The notes: a model not told the origin generated them from the letters alone. Shown: positions 1 to 9,695, counted from the stretch's first letter. The stretch: DNA of 64,000 nucleotides from Emticicia sp. BO119 (GCF_013912375.1 NZ_JACETV010000005.1:248001-312000), one strand, 5' to 3'. Numbers and translations are program-made.

Positions 1-954
1 ATCGTTTTGTTTATCGTTAGAGAAAATGCTGTACATATCCCCTACAATTACATAATTATCTAATACCGGACTGGTAATTCCACCTCCTGCTTTCAATATC
101 TCTTCTGACGATTTGGCTCTTAAATCTGCAATTGAATTAGCCTGCAATTTCTTTGCAAAAGCTACACCTGTTTGCTCAGCATCAGCTACAGATTTCATTC
201 GAAGAGAAATGCCGAACATACCACCACTCTCTGCAATGGCTCTATGAAATAATCCTTTCGCTAAAGGCGATGCCATTAATACATTCACACTAAATGCCCC
301 TGCTGATTGCCCTGAAAGTGTTACATTATTCGGGTTTCCGCCAAAGGCTGCTATATTTTTCTTCACCCATTCAAAGGCAGCAATCTGGTCGAGGAAGGCA
401 AAGTTTCCTACCCCTTTTCCATTGGTTTCTTTGGTTAAATCAGGATGTGCCAGAAAACCGAAAACACCCACACGATAGTTTATCGTTACAAACACTACAC
501 CTTTTTTAGCTAAATCCTCTCCGTCATATAAAGGCACTGACCCTGAGCCACTTGAAAAACCTCCGCCATGAATCCACACAATCACAGGTCTTTTTTCATT
601 GGCTGATTTAGCTGCAGTCCATACATTCAGATATAAACAATCTTCACTTAATAGTTCAGGTGGAGCCAGAAACTCTGTTGTGTACATCATAAACGGCGCT
701 GGTTTCGGTTGCATGGCACTGGCCGAAAAAGTATCACATTTCCGTACACCCTGCCAGTTGGCAACAGGTTGCGGGGCTCTCCATCTTAAGTCACCTATCG
801 GGGGAGCGGCAAACGGAATTCCTTTAAAAACATTTACTCCATTGCTATAAATACCTGACACAATTCCATTTTTTATAGCCACTGTTTCAAAAGGCACTTT
901 TGATTGTGCCTTAGCAAAAAAAACTATTAAATATAGAAACAGAATTTTCTTCAT
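1..954 (-). CDS. Type-B carboxylesterase, secreted, 3' part cut by window edge
   Basis: Reading frame runs from the ATG at 954 to the first base of the window with no stop, so about 318 N-terminal residues are present and the C-terminal part (with the catalytic His) lies outside. A short hydrophobic signal peptide ends near residue 17 (FFAKA-QS). The oxyanion-hole HGGGF motif and the nucleophile motif LSGQSAGA (Ser217) mark the carboxylesterase type B (COesterase) family, serine hydrolases of the alpha/beta fold that cleave carboxylic esters. It begins 8 bases after the stop of the heme/VCBS gene, so it is probably the last visible member of that operon. The natural substrate cannot be read from sequence; the context suggests acetyl or aryl esters of plant carbohydrates. 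Confidence 0.9.
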   Translation of the reverse strand, partial: MKKILFLYLIVFFAKAQSKVPFETVAIKNGIVSGIYSNGVNVFKGIPFAAPPIGDLRWRAPQPVANWQGVRKCDTFSASAMQPKPAPFMMYTTEFLAPPELLSEDCLYLNVWTAAKSANEKRPVIVWIHGGGFSSGSGSVPLYDGEDLAKKGVVFVTINYRVGVFGFLAHPDLTKETNGKGVGNFAFLDQIAAFEWVKKNIAAFGGNPNNVTLSGQSAGAFSVNVLMASPLAKGLFHRAIAESGGMFGISLRMKSVADAEQTGVAFAKKLQANSIADLRAKSSEEILKAGGGITSPVLDNYVIVGDMYSIFSNDKQND

Positions 955-962
955 AGTTTATA

Positions 963-2495
963 TCAAGGTTTGATTGTACGATTTCTTAATAATAAAAAAG
1001 CAGTATCTTTCCGGGCTATATCCTGACTATACTGTTTGCTCCAGTCAAGGCTTCCGATAATCAGGTCGTCATCGCCATCTCCGTCAATATCTCCTGCAGC
1101 CATTGTCAACCACTTACCAGCATTTACCTCTTTTATGGTATAGGGCCTGAAGCTTAATTTCCCCTGACCTTCCAGATAGACAAATCCTTCTTGTGGCTGG
1201 TTTTTCTTATCAGCGAAATACGAAATGGTCGCAATATCTATGTCGCCATCTCTATCAAAATCTCTGGCAATGGCTTTATAGCAACCATTAATCGGAAAGA
1301 AAAACGCCTGTTTGAATTGATTCTTACCATTGTTCAGATAAGCATAAACCCCATGATAATTTTTCAGCACATGCCTTGTCAAATCAGCATTATCTCCATT
1401 GACATACAGAATATCTTTATAACCATCTTTATTCAAATCTATCATTTCAAAATAACATGAACCATAAACAGACGGAAAGCGTAAAATCTCCTTCGTATCA
1501 AATTCGCCGTTACCTTTATTCATAAACAGAAAGATTCCTTCCTGAGCCTGGGCAAATAGTACCCAGATATCAGGTAAGCCATCCTTGTTTTCATCAGTGA
1601 TATAGGCTTTAATAGCCCCAGGTAATTCCCTGATTACTTTTTTAACATAGCCCTTATTTTGCAGATTTTTATACCAGGCCAACACTCCGTTTTTATTCCC
1701 AAAACTACAAATCAATTGGTCTTTATAACCATCATTATCTAAATCAACCGCTATGCTTTGCACAGGTCTTTGCAGGCTATCTATCAATGCTTTACTTTGA
1801 ACAGTGGCATTAAAATCTAATAACTTGCCTTTCCTGAAATCATTCGGATGCATAAGGCCAATACTTGTCATAAATCCACTCCTTACCCCTGCCTTTTTCA
1901 AATCCTCGCTAAAATCAATATCTACAATAGTAGCTTTAAGTTTTCTTGATGAAACAGGTTTCAGGTTTTTGTCAAATACACTGAGCGAACTGTCAAAATA
2001 ACTGGCTTCATAAATCTGTTGATTCCCCTCATCAATTTTCAGATAAGAGACAGCCGGAAAGCCATTCTTCTGTACCTGACTGGCTGAAACATCAAATAAA
2101 CCAGTAATTTCTTTAATAGGTGGACGGTTCTGCCGGGCGATTTTCTCCGGCGCTTTTTCGGTGTAGTAGGCTACAATCTTATTCCAATCATCAATACTCA
2201 TAGCTGATTTACTAACCCAATAGGTTGAATCCCCTCGTTTTTCCTGTTGAATATCTGGATACACCATATCTCCATTGATCTGAAAACCCAATTGCAAGGC
2301 CATATCGGGTAATACATTATTCGTCCATGAAGATTTATCTAATAATTCGGGCTCAGGAAATAGGTGGCAGGAGGCACAATGTACTTTGGCTAATTCTTCG
2401 CCTGTCTGCTGATCAGATTCTTGTATGTATCGGCAGCTGTTAATGAATAATAAACTAAAGAAGGAAAAGGAGCTTATTATCCGAAAGAATTTCAT
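963..2495 (-). CDS. VCBS/FG-GAP repeat lipoprotein with N-terminal heme-c motif
   Basis: 510 residues. The signal peptide ends in a lipobox-like FINSC (Cys21), predicting a lipoprotein. A single CxxCH motif, CASCH (residues 40-44), is followed by a PEPELL segment and a later Met, as in small class-I cytochrome c domains. The remainder carries FG-GAP/VCBS calcium-loop motifs (DLDNDGYKD, DENKDGLPD, DFDRDGDID, DIDGDGDDD) that build a beta-propeller. It lies 85 bases downstream of the GMC dehydrogenase subunit and 8 bases upstream of a carboxylesterase. I infer that it accepts electrons from the flavoprotein on the periplasmic or outer-membrane side. Heme attachment is seen only as a motif; the electron-transfer role is inference. 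Confidence 0.85.
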   Translation of the reverse strand: MKFFRIISSFSFFSLLFINSCRYIQESDQQTGEELAKVHCASCHLFPEPELLDKSSWTNNVLPDMALQLGFQINGDMVYPDIQQEKRGDSTYWVSKSAMSIDDWNKIVAYYTEKAPEKIARQNRPPIKEITGLFDVSASQVQKNGFPAVSYLKIDEGNQQIYEASYFDSSLSVFDKNLKPVSSRKLKATIVDIDFSEDLKKAGVRSGFMTSIGLMHPNDFRKGKLLDFNATVQSKALIDSLQRPVQSIAVDLDNDGYKDQLICSFGNKNGVLAWYKNLQNKGYVKKVIRELPGAIKAYITDENKDGLPDIWVLFAQAQEGIFLFMNKGNGEFDTKEILRFPSVYGSCYFEMIDLNKDGYKDILYVNGDNADLTRHVLKNYHGVYAYLNNGKNQFKQAFFFPINGCYKAIARDFDRDGDIDIATISYFADKKNQPQEGFVYLEGQGKLSFRPYTIKEVNAGKWLTMAAGDIDGDGDDDLIIGSLDWSKQYSQDIARKDTAFLLLRNRTIKP

Positions 2496-2524
2496 TGTAT
2501 AAGGTAGGAGTAATTGATAAAATT

Positions 2525-2553
2525 AACCTCTCCGAAGAGGTGCCGGAGAGGTT
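2525..2553 (-). terminator. Hairpin between GMC gene and heme/VCBS gene
   Basis: Perfect 10-bp stem (AACCTCTCCG and its complement) with a 9-base loop. On the minus strand it is followed only by a weak AATTTTA tract. It may be a partial terminator, an mRNA-stabilising hairpin or a REP-like palindrome inside the operon. Confidence 0.5.
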
Positions 2554-2580
2554 ACGGAGTTTATAGAAACGTCTGAATAA

Positions 2581-4299
2581 TCATATATTCTTCTTCTTCA
2601 TCTCATTCACAGCAAAATCAGCTGCACGGGCAGTAAGCGCCATGTATGTCAACGATGGGTTTACGCAAGACGCCGAAACCATAGAAGCACCATCAGTTAC
2701 AAATACGTTTGGCACGCCCCAAACCTGGTTATGTCCATTCAATACTGAAGTTTTAGGATCACGACCCATACGGGCAGTACCCATTTCGTGAATCGCCATA
2801 CCTAAGTAAGAACCGTTGTCGTAGGCACGGACATTTTTCACTCCTGCGGTTTCCAGCATTTCTTTGGCATCGTTCATCATATCAATACGCATTTTTTTCT
2901 CATTTTCTTTGAACTCTGCATCGAAAACCACCAATGGCATACCCCATTTATCTTTTTCGGTGGTATGTAAATACATGCGATTTTCATGATATGGCAATGT
3001 TTCACCAAACCCACTCAGACCCATCGTCCATAAACCTGGTTTGGTTACTTCATTTTTGTAGTCAGCACCGAAGCTTAGTTCTGCCACATTACGTTGCCAT
3101 CCCTGACGACCCGAACCTGCGCCACCCTGATAACCGAAACCACGTAGGTAATCGCGTTTATCATTACCGATGTTACGGTAGCGAGGTACATAGATACCAT
3201 TTGCACGGCGGCCATAAGTATATTTATCCAGATCGCCATCCCATACACCTGATGCACCTATCTTGAAGTGGTGATCCATCAGATTATGTCCTAATTCACC
3301 TGAATCATTACCAAAACCATTAGGAAAACGGTTTGATTTTGAGTTTAATAAGATAGCTGTTGAACCTAAAGCACTACCACAAACAAAGATAACTTTGGCA
3401 AAGTATTCAGTTTGTTGAAGTGTAACAGCATCGGTTACTTTTACGCCTGTTGCACGTTTTTTGTTTTCATCATAGGTTATTTCAGTTACTACTGAATCTG
3501 GACGCAAAGTTAAACGGCCCGTTTTAGCTGCTGGAGGAAGCGTACAGGATTGTGTACTGAAATACGCACCGAATGGACAGCCCAACGAACATTTGTTACG
3601 ATACTGACAAGACGCACGACCTACGCCCAACTGCGCCTTAGCTGCCTCAGATAGGTTAGCCACACGGCCAATAGTCATGTGGCGGCCCGGGAAGTTTTTC
3701 TCTATGCGTTTACGTACTTCTTTCTCAACGGCATACATTTCCATTGGAGGCAAGAACTCACTATCTGGCAATTGAGGCAGGTTTAGTTTCTCGCCTGAAA
3801 TACCTACGAATTTCTCTACGTAAGAATACCAGGGAGCTATATCTTTATAACGGATAGGCCAGTCAACTGCGATACCGTCTTTTAAGTTTGCTTCAAAATC
3901 TATATCACTTAAACGATACGACTGACGTCCCCACATGATTGATTTACCGCCCACAATACCCGGACGGAACCAGTCGAATCTTTTATCTTCTTTATACATC
4001 GAATCTGAATCGTTCATCCAGTATTTCTCTGTCATTTCATTGTACGGATAATCACGCGATAATTTCGGATGCGATTCTTTTTGTTCTACTGTCAGACGTC
4101 CGTTATATTGCATCTGCCAAGGGTCTTTCATGGCATTTTCGTATCCTGTTACGTGCTCGAGTTGCTTGCCTTTTTCAAGCATAATCACACGCATACCTTT
4201 TTCGGTTAATTCTTTAGCTGCCCAACCTCCGGTTACACCCGAGCCAATAATGATGGCATCGTAGGTCTGAGCTTTTATTGCATCTATATTTAAGTTCAT
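2581..4299 (-). CDS. GMC family FAD-dependent oxidoreductase (sugar dehydrogenase large subunit)
   Basis: 572 residues with no signal peptide. The FAD-binding Rossmann motif GSGVTGG lies at residues 19-25. The C-terminal GMC active-site pair is visible as His504 in HEMGTARMG and Asn547 in CVNPSLT. A cysteine cluster C231-x5-C237-x3-C241 resembles the 3Fe-4S ligands described for bacterial FAD glucose dehydrogenase alpha subunits. The gene follows the small-subunit gene by 39 bases. Known relatives oxidise glucose, gluconate, 2-ketogluconate, sorbitol or the C3 hydroxyl of glycosides. The exact substrate is unknown; export is probably by hitch-hiking on the Tat-like signal of the small subunit. 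Confidence 0.9.
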   Translation of the reverse strand: MNLNIDAIKAQTYDAIIIGSGVTGGWAAKELTEKGMRVIMLEKGKQLEHVTGYENAMKDPWQMQYNGRLTVEQKESHPKLSRDYPYNEMTEKYWMNDSDSMYKEDKRFDWFRPGIVGGKSIMWGRQSYRLSDIDFEANLKDGIAVDWPIRYKDIAPWYSYVEKFVGISGEKLNLPQLPDSEFLPPMEMYAVEKEVRKRIEKNFPGRHMTIGRVANLSEAAKAQLGVGRASCQYRNKCSLGCPFGAYFSTQSCTLPPAAKTGRLTLRPDSVVTEITYDENKKRATGVKVTDAVTLQQTEYFAKVIFVCGSALGSTAILLNSKSNRFPNGFGNDSGELGHNLMDHHFKIGASGVWDGDLDKYTYGRRANGIYVPRYRNIGNDKRDYLRGFGYQGGAGSGRQGWQRNVAELSFGADYKNEVTKPGLWTMGLSGFGETLPYHENRMYLHTTEKDKWGMPLVVFDAEFKENEKKMRIDMMNDAKEMLETAGVKNVRAYDNGSYLGMAIHEMGTARMGRDPKTSVLNGHNQVWGVPNVFVTDGASMVSASCVNPSLTYMALTARAADFAVNEMKKKNI

Positions 4300-4338
4300 T
4301 TTTGTCTGTAAATTTTAATCTGTGAATAGGTTAAGAAA

Positions 4339-4869
4339 TTAGATAGCCCAGGCTTTTTGTCCTGGTTTATATGGTGCAGAACCATCGAATCTACCCGGAA
4401 TTGGCAGATACTCCAATGCCTGTGTAGCACCTATTTCAGAAGTAAAATAACCTACGGTTGTGAGTTCTTTCATTCTCAGGAAGAAAGCCTTATCAGTTGA
4501 CATGGTTTGTTTTACCATTTCAATTTTGTCGGCTGGGCTCAAGCTGGTAAAGTCTTTGCCAAATCTGGTTTTGCTATCGGCATCCAGTTTTGCCAGACCT
4601 GCATAGAATTTATCCTGGTCTTCTTTCACATAGCAATCACGCATTACTCTCACGATAAATTTCTCTGCTCCGGCGGCTTTTGCGCCCGGTGTATCAGTTG
4701 TTGGAATAATCACGTCGGCTACTTCGGCAATCAAAGCCTCTTGTCCGGCGGTAGTCTTTACGCTTTCGCCTGTATTCAATACTTGCCCCATTACCCCGGC
4801 AATGACCGGTGGAGACAACACCCCTCCAACTAACAGGGAAAGTCTCTGAACAGCTTCTCTACGATTCAT
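4339..4869 (-). CDS. Gluconate 2-dehydrogenase subunit 3 family protein
   Basis: 176 residues. The N-terminus has a twin arginine (MNRREAVQRL) followed by a short hydrophobic stretch, a Tat-like signal. The body resembles the gamma or small subunit of membrane-bound flavin sugar dehydrogenases, which chaperones and co-exports the GMC subunit. It is the first gene of the unit small subunit - GMC - heme/VCBS - carboxylesterase and lies 39 bases before the GMC start, as expected for a stoichiometric complex. Confidence 0.85.
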   Translation of the reverse strand: MNRREAVQRLSLLVGGVLSPPVIAGVMGQVLNTGESVKTTAGQEALIAEVADVIIPTTDTPGAKAAGAEKFIVRVMRDCYVKEDQDKFYAGLAKLDADSKTRFGKDFTSLSPADKIEMVKQTMSTDKAFFLRMKELTTVGYFTSEIGATQALEYLPIPGRFDGSAPYKPGQKAWAI

Positions 4870-4916
4870 TCTTGATAAGGTTAATAAAATGGATAATGTT
4901 TTTTAAAATTTATTTA

Positions 4917-5073
4917 GTGATTGGGTGAATGAGTGATTTAGTGATTAATTGTGAATGGTGAATTACGAATTAGTGAATATTTAAAAATAGACCTCGCAAT
5001 TATTCGCTAATTCGCTATTCGTCATTTACGATTAAAAATAATCACTCATTCACTAAATCACACAATCACTCAA
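4917..5073. repeat. Long imperfect inverted repeat (MITE-like)
   Basis: Left arm 4917-4980 and right arm about 4999-5073 are near-complements, built from short phrases such as GTGATTTAGTGATTA and AATTCACTAAT. It fills the gap between the small-subunit gene and the esterase pair and contains no ORF. A less complete stretch of the same vocabulary (GTGAGTGATTGCGTAAAT) occurs near 9726-9743. Confidence 0.65.
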
Positions 5074-5077
5074 TGGA

Positions 5078-5956
5078 TTATCTATGAAAACTATCTCCCA
5101 CAAATTTCAATACTTCCGGCAGTGCCGTGCGCCAGTATGTCCAGGTGTGGCCGCCATCTCTTACTCTGAATTCGTGCGGTATTTTCTTATCTATCATCAT
5201 GGCGTGTAAGGCCATATTACCTTTAATCAGAAAATCATCATCGCCACAATCGATATAAAATTTTACTTTTTTTATTTCTTCGGCATTGCCTGTCTCTACA
5301 ATCTTGATTGGCGCATTTTTATAATAATGGTCTGTCAGGCGTTCTTTTCCTTTCAGGTTTTTACCATACAGGTCTCCGAAAACATAATCATAACGTGCCT
5401 GGTCCTGGTTTCCTGTTACTACTTCTTCATCTGTCCAGATGGCCGCACTTAAAGGTGCTGCAGCTGTAAACATATCCGGGTGCTTTGTTGCGTAAAGGAG
5501 CGTTCCAAGTCCTCCCATTGACAGACCTGCCACAGCCCTGAATTCTTTCTTAGAACGAATACGGTAGGTTGTTTCGATATAGGGAATGAACTCTTTAATG
5601 AAAAAATCTTCAAATTTTGTTTTGCCATCGAAGGTATTCATATACCAGGTTACACCCGCATCTGGCATCACAATAATCATTGGTGGAGCTTCGCCACTGT
5701 TTATTACTCTATCAGCAATCTCAGGGGCTTGTCCGAACTGTGTCCAGCCTGTTTCATTGTCGGTATAACCATGCAACAAGTATAAAACAGGATATAAACG
5801 GTTGTTTTTTTCATAGTCGGCCGGGAGATAGATATTATACTTCACTTCCTTGCCTAAAGTACTACTTTTGAGTGTCAGGCTTTCTTTCACAATGCCTTGT
5901 TGTGCAAAGCTCAGCGTTGAAACCAGTAGCAGAAATAATACGCTTATTTTTTTCAT
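5078..5956 (-). CDS. Secreted esterase, Esterase D/feruloyl-esterase-like (copy B)
   Basis: 292 residues with a clear signal peptide ending at LSFAQ (residue 19). It belongs to the putative esterase family (PF00756 type): LHGYTDNETGW near residues 61-71, nucleophile motif GLSMGG with Ser146, a likely acid in IDCGDDDF, and a C-terminal His in DGGHTWTYW. Family members include feruloyl esterases, acetylxylan-type esterases and S-formylglutathione hydrolases; the signal peptide argues for a carbohydrate ester substrate. It is a tandem paralogue of the gene immediately upstream, 17 bases away, with the same length and catalytic positions. Confidence 0.9.
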   Translation of the reverse strand: MKKISVLFLLLVSTLSFAQQGIVKESLTLKSSTLGKEVKYNIYLPADYEKNNRLYPVLYLLHGYTDNETGWTQFGQAPEIADRVINSGEAPPMIIVMPDAGVTWYMNTFDGKTKFEDFFIKEFIPYIETTYRIRSKKEFRAVAGLSMGGLGTLLYATKHPDMFTAAAPLSAAIWTDEEVVTGNQDQARYDYVFGDLYGKNLKGKERLTDHYYKNAPIKIVETGNAEEIKKVKFYIDCGDDDFLIKGNMALHAMMIDKKIPHEFRVRDGGHTWTYWRTALPEVLKFVGDSFHR

Positions 5957-5973
5957 TCGGGTGCTTTAAGGAT

Positions 5974-6849
5974 TTATTTTTGATGGAAACTTTCACTTAC
6001 AAATTTCAGAACTTCCGGCAGAGCTGTTCGCCAGTATGTCCAGGTATGACCTCCCTGACGTATACGGAACTCATGCGGGATTTTCTTGTCTATCATCAGG
6101 GCGTGTAAGGCCATATTACCTTTAATCAGAAAATCATCATCGCCGCAATCGATGTAGTATCTTACCTTTTTAATCTCGTCCGGGTTAGCCGTTTCAATAA
6201 TTTTCAGGATAGAGTTTTTGTAGTAATGCTCGTTCAGGCGGGCATTGCCAACCAAATCCTTACCATACCGTTGGGCATAAGAAGTAGCCCATTGGGCATC
6301 TGGCAAAGCCAGTACTTCTTCGTCTGTCCGAACACCTGCGCTCAATGGTGCTGAAGCAGCAAATAAATCCGGGTGCTTTGTTGACATGATAAGCGTACCA
6401 TATCCACCCATCGAAAGCCCTGCAATAGCTCTGTAACGTTTCTGGGCACGAACACGATAGTTTTTTTCGATATATGGGATAAACTCTTTGATGAAGAAAT
6501 CTTCATAAGGCACTTTGCCATCATAGCTATTTACGTAGCCACTTACGCCACCATCGGGCATGGCAATAATCATAGGCGCAATTTCGCCATCCTGTATCAA
6601 TTTATCAGCTATACCATTAGCTTCGCCGAATTGTATCCAGCCGGTTTCATTATCGCCAAAGCCATGTAATAAATAGAGAATAGGATAAGAACGATTGGAA
6701 GTGGTGTAGTCGGCAGGAAGGTAAATATTATATTTAACATCCTTACCCATAAGGGAACTTTTGATAGTAAGACTTTCTTTTACAATACCTTGCTGAGCGA
6801 ACGTAGTAAAAGTTATCAATAAAAACAGCACATATAAAATGCGTTTCAT
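5974..6849 (-). CDS. Secreted esterase, Esterase D/feruloyl-esterase-like (copy A)
   Basis: About 291 residues from the ATG at 6849 (MKRILYVLF). A TTG two codons upstream is less likely to be the start. Signal peptide ends at TFAQ. Nucleophile motif GLSMGG (Ser146), acidic IDCGDDDF and the His in QGGHTWTYW match copy B, and the two proteins align over their whole length, so this is a tandem duplication. The copies differ mainly in surface loops around residues 64-110 and 165-205, which could give different ester specificities. Probably transcribed with copy B. Confidence 0.9.
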   Translation of the reverse strand: MKRILYVLFLLITFTTFAQQGIVKESLTIKSSLMGKDVKYNIYLPADYTTSNRSYPILYLLHGFGDNETGWIQFGEANGIADKLIQDGEIAPMIIAMPDGGVSGYVNSYDGKVPYEDFFIKEFIPYIEKNYRVRAQKRYRAIAGLSMGGYGTLIMSTKHPDLFAASAPLSAGVRTDEEVLALPDAQWATSYAQRYGKDLVGNARLNEHYYKNSILKIIETANPDEIKKVRYYIDCGDDDFLIKGNMALHALMIDKKIPHEFRIRQGGHTWTYWRTALPEVLKFVSESFHQK

Positions 6850-6898
6850 TGCCAATGTAGAGGTTAAAGGTGAATAAGTAGTAAATATACAATCATAA

Positions 6899-6924
6899 AG
6901 TCTTTATATCCAAATTTAAAGACT
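6899..6924 (-). promoter_or_regulatory. Candidate promoter -7 box inside an inverted repeat
   Basis: The minus strand reads TAAATTTG (6911-6918), matching the Bacteroidota -7 consensus TAnnTTTG. It sits between and partly overlaps the arms of an 8-bp inverted repeat, AGTCTTTA (6899-6906) and TAAAGACT (6917-6924), suggesting an operator. No clear TTG is found at the -33 distance. It lies 50-75 bases upstream of the copy A esterase start. Confidence 0.35.
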
Positions 6925-7057
6925 GTCTGTAGTTATATTCTAAAATATTATTTTGTGTTAATAGATAATTTGCTGAGTGCCTAAGCGTGCCACCTCTTTT
7001 CTCGGACGAGTAGAGAGATGACACACAGGACTTCTATTTCAGGGTTCGGGCTAATCT

Positions 7058-7936
7058 CTATTTTTTTAGTAATCCTTCTACCTCCAGCCACTCACCAAAA
7101 CGCTCTATCCATTTTTCGGTCGGAAGATTCGTTTTTCTCATACCAAATCCATGTCCTCCTTTTACATAAGCATGCAACTCAACAGGTTTTTTGGCTGCCA
7201 ACCAATCGTTATATAGCTGAATACTATGTGGTGCTAAACCCAGTTGGTCGTCGCTGGCTACTACAATAAAAGCAGGGGGGGCATCTTTCGGTGCAGGTGT
7301 TTTTGGAAATGCGCCTGTGTAGGCATAAACGGGTGCAATAAAATCAGGGCGGGTTTCAGCAGTGTACTGATAGGTTACACCCATCGTTACTGTGCCCCCA
7401 GCCGAAAAGCCCATAAAGCCTATTTTATCAGGCTTTATTTTATACTCTGCGGCATGGGTGCGCACATATTTCATGGCTTCAAGTCCATCATTTACGGCTA
7501 AGGGAATGACCTCGGCATTTTGTTTGTCCATTTCGGGCTTACCCATTTTTGCCATTAGTTCTTTTACAGGGTCTTCGGTCAATGAATGTACCAGGCGGTA
7601 TTTAAGTACAAAACAGGTTACCCCTTTGTTATTCAGCCATTTTGCGACATCTATCCCCTCGCTATCAATAGACAGCGTGTGGAAAGCTCCTCCCGGAGCA
7701 ATTACTACGGCGGTTCCGTTGGCAATGGCAGGGTCGGGCAAATAGGCGGTGAGTGTTGGTGTGGTTACATTATACACTACCCTTGTGTTGAACATATTTT
7801 TGTTGTTTTCTGCTTCATTCCAGGTCCAGTTTTCCGAACCGGGCGCTTTGCTGGCATATAAGGGAATCACATTTTGAGCCAAGGCCATTCCCAGAGTAGC
7901 CAGCACCAAGCAGCCTGTTAATAGTACGTTTTTCAT
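7058..7936 (-). CDS. Secreted alpha/beta hydrolase, BD-FAE/acetylxylan-esterase-like
   Basis: 292 residues from the ATG at 7936, chosen because the signal peptide MKNVLLTGCLVLATLGMALA starts there; an in-frame ATG 20 codons upstream adds a hydrophilic tail that overlaps a palindrome. Motifs: APGGAFH (oxyanion-hole strand), GFSAGG (Ser178), and KGGHGFG near the C-terminus (catalytic His). This is the alpha/beta hydrolase group often annotated as endo-xylanase-associated or bifunctional acetylxylan/feruloyl esterase. It is homologous to the enzyme at 51432-52349. It fits with the surrounding esterases in deacylating plant polysaccharide fragments. Confidence 0.88.
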   Translation of the reverse strand: MKNVLLTGCLVLATLGMALAQNVIPLYASKAPGSENWTWNEAENNKNMFNTRVVYNVTTPTLTAYLPDPAIANGTAVVIAPGGAFHTLSIDSEGIDVAKWLNNKGVTCFVLKYRLVHSLTEDPVKELMAKMGKPEMDKQNAEVIPLAVNDGLEAMKYVRTHAAEYKIKPDKIGFMGFSAGGTVTMGVTYQYTAETRPDFIAPVYAYTGAFPKTPAPKDAPPAFIVVASDDQLGLAPHSIQLYNDWLAAKKPVELHAYVKGGHGFGMRKTNLPTEKWIERFGEWLEVEGLLKK

Positions 7937-7960
7937 AATAATAGGTCGGTTGTTTTTATG

Positions 7961-8009
7961 TTTTGGCAGAGACGTACGGTTCGCCGCGCAAGGCACATCT
8001 CTACCAAAA
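7961..8009. repeat. Imperfect palindrome, AGAGACGT family (REP-like)
   Basis: Left arm 7961-7975 (TTTTGGCAGAGACGT) pairs with right arm 7995-8009 at 13 of 15 positions around a GC-rich centre. The AGAGACGTA core recurs in the palindrome at 57996-58023. It lies between the carboxylesterase stop and the start of the next hydrolase. Confidence 0.65.
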
Positions 8010-8036
8010 ACAATTTAAAAAATCATAGGTTAACTA

Positions 8037-9695
8037 TTAAACAATCGCCTTCCGTGCGTCGCGGTCAGGGTCATTTTTCATCATAGGTATATCATCCAGA
8101 ATCATTGTTTCACCGTTGGCAGTTGTATAAGGTGCCCAGTTTGGCAAGCCTCCACCATTAGGGTTGCCAGTACGTGCAAAGTTCAGAAACGACTTTGCCA
8201 TTTTCTCTGACAACCGGCGCGGTCTTGCGCCACCCCCTGTATGTGTCAGCATCAGGTCGGTATTATAGAACCAGAAACAAATATCGTCGCAATGGAAGGC
8301 CCTCATTCTACCATCGAATAACGGAGGTTGCCAGCCGAACCAAGCCACATATACGGGTGCTTTCTGTTTGGTTTTGGCATCAGCGGCAGCTATGGCATTT
8401 TTGCGGTTACTCATAATCATCGACCAGATTTCAATGGGTTTCTTATTAGGGAATACCTTGGCATAGGCGTCAGTTATTTCGCCCGATTTTTCGCCGAATC
8501 TTGGTTTTATCTTTTCCTTCACCTCATCTAATGAAACTTTTTCAAGTGACGCATTAGTTCTGCTTGGGGACATTTCATTGAAAGTAGTGCTGATAATGAG
8601 AGGAATATCAGAAGAGAAATGGTTGGTTTCAGAAAAGAATGGCTTATCGCTCAGGAACTTGCCATCTGCTACCGGAGCGTATCCGCCGCGTTGCAGGTTC
8701 ATTCTTTTAGCTTCATCTGCTACGGCAGCTACCGCTTTGTTGGCAATATCAATGTATTGTCGCCACGGAATCTGCTGTAATTTATCAATTTCATTTGGCC
8801 CTAAGCCTGCTTCTTTTAAAACAGCCGCACCCAATTTTTCAGAATATTCTTTTGGCACACCTGCAAGTGAAGTGCCACTTAAGGCAACTGCTTTGTGAAA
8901 TAACCCTTTGGCCGATGGCATAGCCATGAGGGTAGTTACTTTAGCTCCCCCACCCGACTGACCGATAATGGTTACATTATTGGCATCGCCACCAAAATTG
9001 GCAATATTATCTTTTACCCATTCCAGAGCTGCTACAATATCCAACATACCTACATTGCCCGATGCTGCAAATTTTTCACCGCCCACACCCGCCAGATTTG
9101 TAAAGCCCAAAGTACCCAGACGATGATTCAAGGAGCAATACACAACATCACCCAAACGACTGATATTTTCGCCACTATATCCATCCTGCTCAATACCGTT
9201 TCCGTTTACAAATCCACCACCGTGTAGCCATACAATTACAGGTCTTTTTTTATTATCTATCGCCGGAGTCCAGACATTAACTCTCAAACAATCTTCACTC
9301 ACATCGTCATAATTCCAGTGATCGACAAATGAAGAATATTGGTCGGCATACCGCCTTTCCATGATTTGCGGTGCGCTGTTACCCCACCATACCGTTGGTT
9401 TTACGTCTGTCCAGGGTTGAGGTTTCTGTGGTGGCATAAAACGGTTCGCCCCTCCGGTATCAGCACCATACGGAATCCCCAGAAAAGTATTGATTCCTCT
9501 CAGGATATATCCCCGCACTTTCCCGTAGTTTGTGTTAGCTACAGCAATATTATCGCCTACAAACAGTATCTGCTCATCTTCTTTCTCTTTACCAAAATCA
9601 TGGGCATTGGCTGTGAAAGGTACTACGCTACCCATACCTACACCAGCAGCACCAAGGCCAAGTGTATGAATAAAGTTACGTCTGTTAGATTTCAT
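8037..9695 (-). CDS. Type-B carboxylesterase with Tat-like signal
   Basis: 552 residues, full family length. The N-terminus NRRNFIHTLGLGAAG is a twin-arginine signal, so the protein is probably exported folded. Motifs: HGGGF (158-162) forms the oxyanion hole; SEDCLRVNVW is the family signature; GQSGGG carries Ser247. The usual A after the nucleophile is G here. It is the first gene of the leftward esterase cluster and is divergent from the NUDIX regulator at 10054, sharing a 358-base intergenic region with it. Substrate unknown. Confidence 0.9.
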   Translation of the reverse strand: MKSNRRNFIHTLGLGAAGVGMGSVVPFTANAHDFGKEKEDEQILFVGDNIAVANTNYGKVRGYILRGINTFLGIPYGADTGGANRFMPPQKPQPWTDVKPTVWWGNSAPQIMERRYADQYSSFVDHWNYDDVSEDCLRVNVWTPAIDNKKRPVIVWLHGGGFVNGNGIEQDGYSGENISRLGDVVYCSLNHRLGTLGFTNLAGVGGEKFAASGNVGMLDIVAALEWVKDNIANFGGDANNVTIIGQSGGGAKVTTLMAMPSAKGLFHKAVALSGTSLAGVPKEYSEKLGAAVLKEAGLGPNEIDKLQQIPWRQYIDIANKAVAAVADEAKRMNLQRGGYAPVADGKFLSDKPFFSETNHFSSDIPLIISTTFNEMSPSRTNASLEKVSLDEVKEKIKPRFGEKSGEITDAYAKVFPNKKPIEIWSMIMSNRKNAIAAADAKTKQKAPVYVAWFGWQPPLFDGRMRAFHCDDICFWFYNTDLMLTHTGGGARPRRLSEKMAKSFLNFARTGNPNGGGLPNWAPYTTANGETMILDDIPMMKNDPDRDARKAIV